This document shows, one piece after another, positions 1 to 6,834 of a stretch of DNA of 13,236 bases. The stretch lies in contig JALUUN010000202.1 of NCBI GenBank assembly GCA_027021325.1, positions 1 to 13,236 of the forward strand, given 5' to 3'. Under the pieces are notes generated by a model. That model was not told the DNA's origin. It saw nothing but the letters and a program-made list of their open reading frames with translations, and did no database searches. The translations under genes and the position numbers were made by a program. Source of the DNA: Planctomycetota bacterium (GTDB lineage: Bacteria; Planctomycetota; UBA1135). Position 1 is the first letter of the stretch; the number at the start of each line of letters is the position of its first letter.

Positions 1-1142
1 AGCCCCTCCTCGGCGCCGGCGGTGACCGGAGCGCCGCCGGCGACGCTGGCCAGGAAGTCGCGCAGGGCGTAGAAGAGCGGCGGATTCGGCAGGCCGACGC
101 CTTCCTGGAGCTTGCCCTGGCGTGCGAGCTTGGTGGCATCGGCGATCAGGGTGATGCCTTCGTCCTGGTGGAAGCGCTGGCGGTTGGCGTAGACCTCCCA
201 GCCCTGGGTGGCGGAGTCCGCCTCCTTGAACATCCAGCCGTGGGTGGAGGCCAGGCGGATGCTCGCGTTCGAGCCGCGGAAGAGTTCGAAGGAACGCTCG
301 TAGGAACTGGCCAGGGAGGCCTGGTCGAGGAGGACCAGGCCGTCCGGGAACAGGAACTCCAGGGTGACGGTGTCGGGGATCTCCCGGCCGTCGCGGTGCA
401 GGCGCAGGGCGCCGCGGCCGCGCACGCTCAGGGGCAGGCGGTCCACGAACCAGGAGACCGTGTCCACCTGGTGGCTGGCGACCTCGCCGGGCAGACCCAG
501 GGAGACCTCGGGATCGAGGCGCCAGTCCAGGAGGCGGTCCCGGGCCGGGTCGCCGACCCCGAACCTCCAGGAGGTCTTCTGGTTCCAGCGCGCCTCCAGA
601 CAGACGAGATCACGCAGCGCCCCCGAGCGGGCGAAGGAGCGTGCCAGCTGGTAGACGGGGTTGCTGCGGCCCTGGAGGCCGGTCTGGAAGACCCGGTCCG
701 AGGAGCGCGCCGCCCGCGCCAGGGCCCGGGCGTCTTCGGCGGTGTGGGCCAGGGGCGCTTCGCAGAAGACGTGGAGGCCGGCCTGGAGGGCGGCCTCGGC
801 GGGCTCGCGGTGCAGGTGGGTCGGGGTGGCGATCACCACTGCGTCCAGGTCGAGGTCCAGGACCCGGCGCCAGTCCTCGAGGGCCTCGGCCTGCGGGGCG
901 CGGCGGCGGGCGCCGCGCAGGCGCGAGGGGTCCACATCGCAGACCGCGGCCACGCGGGCGGTCTCGAGTTTGCCGAGTTCACCGAGGATCGCCCGACCCT
1001 GGCGGCCGGCGCCGATCAAGCCGAGGCGGACCGGCTCCTGACCGCGCAGGGACTCGGCCTCCAGATCGGCCGGGGGCAGGAAGGCGAAGGTGCCGGCGGC
1101 GGCGGTGCGGGCGAGGAAATCGCGGCGGGGGAGGGGCTCCAT
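1..1142 (-). CDS. Tat-exported Gfo/Idh/MocA-family oxidoreductase (3' end cut by window edge)
   Basis: The frame reads leftward from an ATG at 1142-1140 for 380 codons and leaves the window without a stop, so the C-terminus is missing. Residues 6-10 (RRDFL) followed by an alanine-rich hydrophobic stretch look like a twin-arginine signal, so the protein is probably exported folded. A Rossmann NAD(P)-binding domain follows, with GAGRQG at 44-49 and the VVIATPTHLH strand. The family's EKP motif reads EAP here (E128-A129-P130), so the usual catalytic or cofactor-contacting lysine is absent. The later HQVDTVSWF segment keeps the His/Asp pair of the C-terminal substrate domain. The ATG shares one base with the stop of the flavin transferase gene (TGATG), which indicates coupled translation. 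The family oxidises or reduces sugars, polyols or related compounds; the substrate cannot be read from the sequence. Family assignment is secure and activity is uncertain because of the lysine loss. Confidence 0.88.
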   Translation of the reverse strand, partial: MEPLPRRDFLARTAAAGTFAFLPPADLEAESLRGQEPVRLGLIGAGRQGRAILGELGKLETARVAAVCDVDPSRLRGARRRAPQAEALEDWRRVLDLDLDAVVIATPTHLHREPAEAALQAGLHVFCEAPLAHTAEDARALARAARSSDRVFQTGLQGRSNPVYQLARSFARSGALRDLVCLEARWNQKTSWRFGVGDPARDRLLDWRLDPEVSLGLPGEVASHQVDTVSWFVDRLPLSVRGRGALRLHRDGREIPDTVTLEFLFPDGLVLLDQASLASSYERSFELFRGSNASIRLASTHGWMFKEADSATQGWEVYANRQRFHQDEGITLIADATKLARQGKLQEGVGLPNPPLFYALRDFLASVAGGAPVTAGAEEG

Positions 1143-2026
1143 CAGCGGGGGGCTTCGGCCTCGTCCACGCGCTCCGATTCCGGGAGCGGAGGCAGAAGGA
1201 GGGCCCAGTCTAGCGGGGCCTCCTCCGGCACCTTTCCCAGGACCAGGAGGGCCGTGGACCAGGCGTCGGCGGCCGCCGCCGAGGGGCAGACGGCGGCGGC
1301 CAGGGCAGTGCCCGCGGCCGGCTCGCCCGTGCGCGGATCCACGACGTGACCGGCCGCCCCGGCCTTGCGGCCGTCGGGGGCCGAGACCGAGAGGGCCTGG
1401 TTGCGGAGCAGGCGGCGGGCGGCCAGCCGCGGGCCGGTCCCGGGATCCACCGGGTAGCGGCGGTCGCGGATGGCGACCGCCCAGCCCTCTTCGTAGGGCT
1501 CCACGCCCAGGGCGGCGACGGTGGAGGCTCCGCCGTGCAGCAGGGCGCTGGTCACGCCCAGGCGCTGGAGTTCTCCGCGGGCCAGGTCCAGGGCCCAGCC
1601 CTTGCCGATGCCGCCCAGATCCAGGCGCATGCTCTCGGGCAGGCGGACACGCCCGGCGCGGGTGTCGATCTCCACTTCCCCGAAGCCCCAGCGGGCCGGG
1701 CTGCAACCGCCGCCGGGATGGTGGCCGAGCTCCTGCATGCGGCCGCCGACGGTCGGGTCGAAGGCGCCGCCGGTTTCCCGGTGCAGGCGGCGGCAGAGTT
1801 GGAGGAGCTCCAGGAACTCCCCGTCCACGGCCACAGGCGGGCCGCCGGCGGCGCGGTTCAGGCGCGCCACCAGGGAGTCCCGGCGAAAGGCGCTGAGGCG
1901 CTCCTCCTCCTCGCGGATCCGGTCCAGGGCCTGCTCGCCGGCGGCCTGGAGGCGGCGCGGCTCGCCGCCGTCCAGGACCACCTCGAAGCGCGTGGCCATG
2001 GCCTCCAGGGCGAGCCGGACGGGCAC
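1142..2026 (-). CDS. apbE: FAD:protein FMN transferase (ApbE family)
   Basis: ApbE proteins take FMN from FAD and attach it covalently to a Ser or Thr in target proteins, using Mg2+. The 294-residue product shows the family blocks in order: MATRFE (10-15), LSAFRRDS with a later LN (44-57), TGGAFDP (85-91), LDLGGIGKG (135-143), the GG pair at 165-166, HVVDPRTG (227-234) and ADAWSTAL (253-260), whose Asp and Thr match the metal site. I see no signal peptide or lipobox, so it is probably cytoplasmic, unlike many proteobacterial ApbE lipoproteins. The start is a GTG at 2026-2024; an in-frame TGA 18 bases upstream, which is the stop of the preceding gene, rules out a longer protein. It lies between two Tat-exported oxidoreductases in one transcription unit. 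No protein in the window carries an obvious flavinylation motif of the D-x-x-(S/T)-(G/A)-A-(S/T) type, so its target is unknown. Confidence 0.9.
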   Translation of the reverse strand: MPVRLALEAMATRFEVVLDGGEPRRLQAAGEQALDRIREEEERLSAFRRDSLVARLNRAAGGPPVAVDGEFLELLQLCRRLHRETGGAFDPTVGGRMQELGHHPGGGCSPARWGFGEVEIDTRAGRVRLPESMRLDLGGIGKGWALDLARGELQRLGVTSALLHGGASTVAALGVEPYEEGWAVAIRDRRYPVDPGTGPRLAARRLLRNQALSVSAPDGRKAGAAGHVVDPRTGEPAAGTALAAAVCPSAAAADAWSTALLVLGKVPEEAPLDWALLLPPLPESERVDEAEAPR

Positions 2027-2044
2027 GGCGCGCGCCGCCCGGGG

Positions 2045-3361
2045 TCAGGCCCGGGTGGCCTCCATCTTGTCGGCGTCGAAGGTGAAGGCGTGGCCCTCCC
2101 ACATGGAGCGCGTGGCGAGGTCCACGGCGACCATGACCTTGGTCGCGACCTCGATGTTGGGCATGGGCTCCTCGCGGGTGCGCATGCACTTCATCCAGTG
2201 CAGGCGGCACTCGTCCTGGTCCTGGACGCCGGCGCCCTGGAAATCCACCGGATCCACCTCGTCGGCGAAGATCCGCTCGGGCTGCAGGCGGCAGTTCGCC
2301 CCGCCCAGGTACAGGGTGGCCTGATGGCCGCGGATGATGTCCTCGATCCCGATCTCGTTCTCGGTGGAACCGGCCACCACCATCTGGTGGCCGTTGGCCC
2401 ACTGGATCAGGAGGTTCACCTGGTCGTGGTTCTCCATGTCCAGGTCCACGATGTGGCCGCCGGCGGCGCAGACCCGGGTCGGGTAGTCCAGGTCCAGGGC
2501 CCAGAACAGCGGCGACATCTTGTGCACCAGGAGGTCGCCGACGATGCCCGTGGACCAGTCCTTGTAGCGGCGCCAGCGGTGATAGATCTTCGTGTCGAAG
2601 GGGATCTTCGGCATCGGTCCGCACCAGGCGTCCCAGTCGAGCATCTCACCCGGCACCACCCGCGGGTCGATCTCGTAGTAGTTCCACTCGCCGATGCGCG
2701 AATTGCGGCAGTAGCTGGTCTGGCTCCAGATGAGGGGGCCGATGGCACCGGAGGCGATGAGCTCCTTCGCCTTGTGGTACTTCGGCTGCATGATCATCTG
2801 CGTGCCGACCAGGAACACGCGGTCGTGGTCGTGGACCACCTTGCGCAGTTCCAGGGCCTGCCACAGGCGCAGGGTCATGGGCTTCTCGCAGTAGACATCC
2901 TTGCCGGCGCGGATGGCGTCCATGGCGTGCTGGGCGTGCCAGTGCTCCGGCGAAGCGATCAGGACGCCGTGGAGGTCCTCGCGCGCCAGCAGGTCGTGGT
3001 AATCGCTATAGGAGGCAACGACGACGCCTTCCTGACCTTCCGTGGCGATGCGCAGAGCGTTCTCGAGGCGGGGCTTGCAGACGTCGGCCAGGGCCACGAC
3101 CTGCACCTTCTCGCGGCCGTTCCGGTTCAGGGCCAGGAACGAGTTCAGGTGCCCGGTGCCCATGCCGCCGGTGCCGATGATGCCGATGCGGAGGACCTCG
3201 TCCGGGTCCGGCGGGGTGACGCCGGTGGCACCGGGCCGAAGGCGCGGCATCGCACTCGAAGCGAGGCCCAGGGAGGCGCCGGCGGCTCCGGCTCCCTGGA
3301 GGAAGCGGCGGCGGCTCGGAGGAAGGGGACGGGAGGCGTCTTCTCGGCGGGGTGCGCGCAT
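2045..3361 (-). CDS. Tat-exported Gfo/Idh/MocA-family oxidoreductase
   Basis: This 438-residue protein opens with a twin-arginine signal (SRRRFLQ, 16-22, then a Gly/Ala-rich hydrophobic run to about residue 37). The NAD(P)-binding domain has GTGGMG at 63-68, the strand VLIASPEHWHAQHAM and an intact EKP motif with Lys160. The C-terminal half is rich in Trp and Tyr (the DWDAWCG and YHRWRRYKDW segments) and has a GDLLVHKMSPLFW helix. This is the pattern of exported family members common in Planctomycetota and Bacteroidota. It probably acts in the periplasm with a cofactor carried in by the Tat route, on a sugar-like substrate I cannot name. It is the first gene of a leftward unit with the flavin transferase 18 bases downstream, and it is divergent from glpD. 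No strong Shine-Dalgarno precedes the ATG. A TATCAT box 30 bases upstream is a plausible promoter element. Confidence 0.93.
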   Translation of the reverse strand: MRAPRREDASRPLPPSRRRFLQGAGAAGASLGLASSAMPRLRPGATGVTPPDPDEVLRIGIIGTGGMGTGHLNSFLALNRNGREKVQVVALADVCKPRLENALRIATEGQEGVVVASYSDYHDLLAREDLHGVLIASPEHWHAQHAMDAIRAGKDVYCEKPMTLRLWQALELRKVVHDHDRVFLVGTQMIMQPKYHKAKELIASGAIGPLIWSQTSYCRNSRIGEWNYYEIDPRVVPGEMLDWDAWCGPMPKIPFDTKIYHRWRRYKDWSTGIVGDLLVHKMSPLFWALDLDYPTRVCAAGGHIVDLDMENHDQVNLLIQWANGHQMVVAGSTENEIGIEDIIRGHQATLYLGGANCRLQPERIFADEVDPVDFQGAGVQDQDECRLHWMKCMRTREEPMPNIEVATKVMVAVDLATRSMWEGHAFTFDADKMEATRA

Positions 3362-3391
3362 GGTCGTGGCAAGGGGTCGCGGGAAGGCTCG

Positions 3392-3397
3392 ATGATA
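3392..3397 (-). promoter_or_regulatory. Candidate -10 box for the leftward oxidoreductase/apbE unit
   Basis: On the minus strand these bases read TATCAT, one mismatch from TATAAT, in an otherwise GC-rich gap. The box lies 30 bases upstream of the ATG at 3361, which would give a leader of about 24 bases. No good -35 box is visible at 16-18 bases; a GCGACA-like sequence is about 20 bases upstream. It is a candidate only. Confidence 0.4.
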
Positions 3398-3440
3398 GCC
3401 CCGGAGGGAGGGACCGCTGTCGCCGGATCCAGGGCCCCGC

Positions 3441-3446
3441 TAGCGT
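3441..3446 (+). promoter_or_regulatory. TANNNT -10 box placed for a leaderless glpD transcript
   Basis: The hexamer TAGCGT ends 7 bases before the GTG at 3454. With a normal -10 to +1 distance, transcription would begin at or next to the start codon. Similar boxes at similar spacing precede the genes at 8251 and 10050, which strengthens the call and supports GTG 3454 as the start. The -35 region holds only a weak match (CTGTCG, 18 bases upstream). Confidence 0.45.
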
Positions 3447-3453
3447 GGGGGGC

Positions 3454-4926
3454 GTGGCGGCGGCCGAAGCCGACTTCGACCTGGTCGTGGTGGGGGGCGG
3501 GATCAACGGCGCCGGCCTCGCCCGGGAGGCCTCCGGACGCGGCTGGCGCACCCTCCTCGTGGAGGCCGCGGACCTGGGATCGGCGACCTCCTCGGCCAGC
3601 TCCAAGCTCATCCACGGCGGCCTGCGCTACCTGGAGCATGGCGAGTTCCGCCTCGTCCGGGAGTCCCTCCACGAGCGCGAGCACCTCCTGGCCATCGCCC
3701 CGCACCTGGTCCGGCCCCTGGACTTCCTGATTCCCCACGTGCCGGGCGCCGGCCGGCCGGCCTGGATGGTGCGCCTGGGCCTCCTCCTCTACGACCTCCT
3801 GGCCGGCCGCAGCCGCCTGCCGCGAACCCGCGGCCTGCGCCTCGACCGGCCGCCCTGGAACGCGGGCCTGCGGCCGGGGCCGCGCCGGGGCTTCCTCTAC
3901 CCCGACGCCCGGACCGACGACGCCCGCCTGGTCCTGGTCAACGCCCGGGACGCCTTCGAGCGGGGGGCGGAGGTGCGCACCCGCACCCGCTGCCTGGGCG
4001 GAGAGCGCGCCGGCGGCCTCTGGCGCCTGCGCCTGTGCCGCGCCGACGGCGGCGAGGAGGAGGTGCGCAGCCGGGCGGTGGCGAACCTCGCCGGCCCCTG
4101 GGCGCGGCAGCTGGGGGAGGCCTTTCCCGAGGCGCCGCCCCGCACGCGCCTGCGTCTGGTGCGCGGCAGCCACATCGTCGTGCCCCGCCTCCACGAGGGG
4201 CATCACGCCCTGCTCCTGCAGAACGACGACGGGCGCATCGTCTTCGTGATCCCCTGGCTGCGGGAGACCCACCTCGTGGGCACGACCGAGGCCGTGGACC
4301 GCCTCGATCCCGCGGGCCCCCGGCCCTCGGAGGAGGAGATCCAGTACCTGATCCGCGCCTGCGGGCGCTGGCTGGAGCGGCCGCCGCAGCGCGAGGAGGT
4401 GATCTGGAGCTTCGCCGGCTGGCGGCCCCTCGTGGACGACGGCCATGCCTCGGCCTCGGCCACGACCCGGGACTACCGCTTCGAACTCTCGCCGCGGGGC
4501 GCGGCCCCGATCCTCCATGTCTTCGGGGGGAAGCTCACGACCTACCGGCGGCTCGCGGAGTGCGCCGCCGAGCGTCTGGACCGGCGTCTGGGCGGGCTCG
4601 GGCCCCGCTTCAGCCACCGCACGCCCCTGCCGGGGGCGGAGGCGCCGGTGCCCGCCCCGCCTCCGGGCCTGGAGGAGCTGGCGGCCCGCCACGGCTGCCG
4701 CTGGCCGCGGGTCGCTTCCTCGGCGGCGGAGCTGGGGGCGGACCTGGGCGGCGGCCTCTTCGAGGCCGAACTCCACTACCTCCAGGCCGAGGAGTGGGCG
4801 CGCACCGCCGAGGACGTCCTCTACCGCCGGACCAAGGCCGGCGTCTTCATGAGTGAGGCGCAGCGCCGGGAGGTGGCGCGGCGCCTGGCCCCGGAACCCG
4901 GCGCGGGAGCTCCGGGTCGTCCGTGA
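3454..4926 (+). CDS. glpD: Aerobic glycerol-3-phosphate dehydrogenase (FAD-dependent)
   Basis: GlpD oxidises sn-glycerol 3-phosphate to dihydroxyacetone phosphate and passes electrons to quinone at the inner face of the membrane. The 490-residue product has the FAD dinucleotide fold (VVVGGGINGAG, GxGxxG at 14-19), the family signature SSKLIHGGLRYLE (about 47-59), DARTDDARLVL in the middle, RGSHIVVP, the SFAGWRPLVDD segment and GGKLTTYR at 358-365, then a helical C-terminal cap. The length matches the roughly 500 residues of the family. I chose GTG 3454 because it sits 13 codons before the nucleotide-binding loop and 7 bases after a -10-like box; GTG 3445 is in frame and possible. No glpK or glpF is in the window. 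The 3' end runs 80 bases into a convergent phosphodiesterase gene whose product supplies glycerol 3-phosphate. Confidence 0.95.
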   Translation: MAAAEADFDLVVVGGGINGAGLAREASGRGWRTLLVEAADLGSATSSASSKLIHGGLRYLEHGEFRLVRESLHEREHLLAIAPHLVRPLDFLIPHVPGAGRPAWMVRLGLLLYDLLAGRSRLPRTRGLRLDRPPWNAGLRPGPRRGFLYPDARTDDARLVLVNARDAFERGAEVRTRTRCLGGERAGGLWRLRLCRADGGEEEVRSRAVANLAGPWARQLGEAFPEAPPRTRLRLVRGSHIVVPRLHEGHHALLLQNDDGRIVFVIPWLRETHLVGTTEAVDRLDPAGPRPSEEEIQYLIRACGRWLERPPQREEVIWSFAGWRPLVDDGHASASATTRDYRFELSPRGAAPILHVFGGKLTTYRRLAECAAERLDRRLGGLGPRFSHRTPLPGAEAPVPAPPPGLEELAARHGCRWPRVASSAAELGADLGGGLFEAELHYLQAEEWARTAEDVLYRRTKAGVFMSEAQRREVARRLAPEPGAGAPGRP

Positions 4927-5584
4927 ACAGGGCATCCGCCCCCCAGGCGAAGAGGCGGCGCGCCAGGTCCGCCTCGTTCACGGTCCAGACCAGGAGCCGC
5001 AGTCCGGCGGCGTGGACCTCGGCGGCGAGGCCGGGCGTGACGGCGGCGGCCGCGGGATTCAGGCTGAAGACCCGGAGCTCCCGGGCCAGCTCCTGCCAGC
5101 CGGCCGGCCGTTCCTGGAGGATGCCGAGGGGAAAGGCGGGCAGGAGAGGGCGCACCGCCCGGAGGATCTCCGGGTCGAAGCTGGAGAGGAGGACCTGAGG
5201 AGCGTCCCGGGTACACAGTTCCGCCGCCACCGCCGCGGCAAGGGCGGTGGCGCGGCCCGGCTCGGGCTTGAGCTCCAGGTTCAGGCCCAGATCCAGGGAG
5301 GCCGCCAGGTCCAGGGCCTCGCTCAGGGCCGGCGGCGGCCCACCGCCGGCTCCGCGCAGGCTCCGGATCTCCGCCCAGCGGTGTTCCGCCGCCGGGCCTT
5401 CGCCGTCTGTCGTGCGCTCCAGGGTCGCGTCGTGGAGGAGGAAGGGAACGCGGTCGGCGCTGAGCCGGACGTCCACCTCGGCCCAGAAGAAGCCGTGGCG
5501 CCGGGCGGCGCGCAGGCCTTCCAGGGTGTTCTCCGGGGCGGCGCCGCGCAGGCCGCGGTGGCCGATCCAGGGGGGCAGCCTCAG
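4847..5584 (-). CDS. Glycerophosphodiester phosphodiesterase (cytosolic, UgpQ-like)
   Basis: This enzyme hydrolyses glycerophosphodiesters to glycerol 3-phosphate and an alcohol. The 245-residue product has GHRG (catalytic His9-Arg10), PENT (17-20), Glu36 and Asp38 in AEVDVRL, His51 in FLLHD, LELKPEPG, SSFDPEIL, VWTVNEADL and a final LFTDDPEL, which together match the GDPD TIM barrel. No signal peptide is seen, and length and layout resemble E. coli UgpQ (about 247 residues). No ATG, GTG or TTG lies close upstream of the HRG motif. The best start is a CTG at 5584-5582 that overlaps the preceding stop as CTGA, with GGGAG 7 bases upstream. A GTG at 5668 is in frame but would overlap the previous gene by 88 bases, and GAGGAG lies only 2 bases from it. 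The last 80 bases overlap glpD tail to tail. Function is secure; the start is uncertain. Confidence 0.88.
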   Translation of the reverse strand: MRLPPWIGHRGLRGAAPENTLEGLRAARRHGFFWAEVDVRLSADRVPFLLHDATLERTTDGEGPAAEHRWAEIRSLRGAGGGPPPALSEALDLAASLDLGLNLELKPEPGRATALAAAVAAELCTRDAPQVLLSSFDPEILRAVRPLLPAFPLGILQERPAGWQELARELRVFSLNPAAAAVTPGLAAEVHAAGLRLLVWTVNEADLARRLFAWGADALFTDDPELPRRVPGPGAAPPPGAAPHS

Positions 5585-6834
5585 GACGCGGCTCCCGTAC
5601 CTTCCGCCGCCCGTGCCGCCGGCGGACGGTAGCCCTCGAGGGACGGGTCGCCGGGATCCACGGCACACTTCTCCTCGGCGCTCCGGTAGCAGGCCATCAT
5701 CAGGCGCACGACCTCCAGCCCGTCGCGGAAGTCCAGGCCGACCGGCTCGCGGCCGAGGAAGGCGCGCACGAAGTGGCGGTTCTCGCCCACGTAGCCGTAG
5801 GTCGAGGGCTCGTCGGGGCTCACCGGCATCAGGCCCTGCTCGGCGTTCTGTTTCTCGACCAGGTCCTCGCCGGCCTCGCCCTGGATCTCGCGGCCGAGGA
5901 AGACGCGCAGGCCGGTCTCGGCCAGGTTCGCCTCCAGGGAGTACTCCGGCCCCGCCACCTCGAAGGTGTGACGCAGGCCGGCTCCGGTGAAGCACCAGGA
6001 ACTCGTGGTCTCGGTGAGGACCTCCTGGCCCTCCTCCGTGCGCCAGCGGATCGTGGCGCGGGTGAAGTCCTCGCTCGGGTGGTGCTCCCAGTCCACCTCG
6101 GGGCCGAAGCGCCGGCGCAGGCGCTCCCGGTACTTCGGGAGCGTCCACTTGAGGTTCTCGCAGACCGCCACGACCTCCACCGGGCTCAGGCTGTCGCGCG
6201 GAGCGCCGGGTGCGGTGAGCAGCCAGCGCGCCGCCTCCAGGCTGTGGCACATCATGTCCAGGAGGACGCCGCCGCCGGCGATCCCGGGCTGCCAGAACCA
6301 GGCGCTGTGCGGGCCGGCGTGCTCCTCGGCGGCGCGGGCCAGGAAGGGGCGGCCGGCGAGGGGGACCGCCCGCCGCCACAGAACCTCCTTGCCGCGCACC
6401 AGGTGCGGGGCGAAGAGCATGTCCTCGAGATAGCCGTGGGGGCAGCCGAGACGCTCGACGCGCTCCAGGACCGCCCGCGCCTCCGCCAGGTTGCGGGCCA
6501 GGGGCTTCTCCAGGGCGACGCCGCGCAGGGGAGTGGAGCGCCGGGCGGCGCCCTCCAGGATCTCGTCCAGGACCTGGAGGCGGGTGTCGTTCCGGGCGCA
6601 GATCCAGAGGGCGTCCACCTCGGGGGAGGCGGCCAGCTCCTCGGTCGAGGCGAAGGCCCGGGCCTGGGGCCCCACCTCGAGGCTCCGGGCCAGGGCCGCC
6701 GTCTCCTCGGCCGAGGCCCGGCTGCGGCTGGAGACGCCGGCGACCACGCAGTCGCGGACCGCGACCAGGGACTGGAGGTGGAAGCGGGTGATGAACCCGC
6801 CGCCCACGAAACCGATGCGAAGGGGTGCGCTCAT
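5581..6834 (-). CDS. Cytosolic Gfo/Idh/MocA-family oxidoreductase
   Basis: The 417-residue protein starts directly with a Rossmann fold (LRIGFVGGGF, glycine loop at 11-13) and has no signal peptide, unlike the two exported relatives further left. The EKP motif is intact in VALEKPLARN (Lys110). The C-terminal domain has GGGVLLDMMCHSLEAARW, where the His is followed four residues later by Glu instead of the more usual His-x-x-Asp, and ends with the family's helix (FRDGLEVVRLMMACYRSAEE). It probably oxidises or reduces a sugar or polyol brought in by the MFS carrier encoded just upstream. Its ATG overlaps the carrier's stop by four bases (ATGA), and its own stop overlaps the phosphodiesterase start as CTGA, so the three genes look translationally coupled. 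The substrate is unknown. Confidence 0.92.
   Translation of the reverse strand: MSAPLRIGFVGGGFITRFHLQSLVAVRDCVVAGVSSRSRASAEETAALARSLEVGPQARAFASTEELAASPEVDALWICARNDTRLQVLDEILEGAARRSTPLRGVALEKPLARNLAEARAVLERVERLGCPHGYLEDMLFAPHLVRGKEVLWRRAVPLAGRPFLARAAEEHAGPHSAWFWQPGIAGGGVLLDMMCHSLEAARWLLTAPGAPRDSLSPVEVVAVCENLKWTLPKYRERLRRRFGPEVDWEHHPSEDFTRATIRWRTEEGQEVLTETTSSWCFTGAGLRHTFEVAGPEYSLEANLAETGLRVFLGREIQGEAGEDLVEKQNAEQGLMPVSPDEPSTYGYVGENRHFVRAFLGREPVGLDFRDGLEVVRLMMACYRSAEEKCAVDPGDPSLEGYRPPAARAAEGTGAAS

Noticed and set aside
1346..3730. Plus-strand open frame of 794 codons across apbE, the oxidoreductase and the start of glpD
   Set aside because: It spans three real genes in other frames, has no family motif and looks like a mirror of conserved minus-strand coding.
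2045..6834. Three Gfo/Idh/MocA genes as a recent tandem duplication
   Set aside because: The three proteins differ in length, signal peptide, key motifs and C-terminal sequence, so they are distant paralogues and not a recent duplication.
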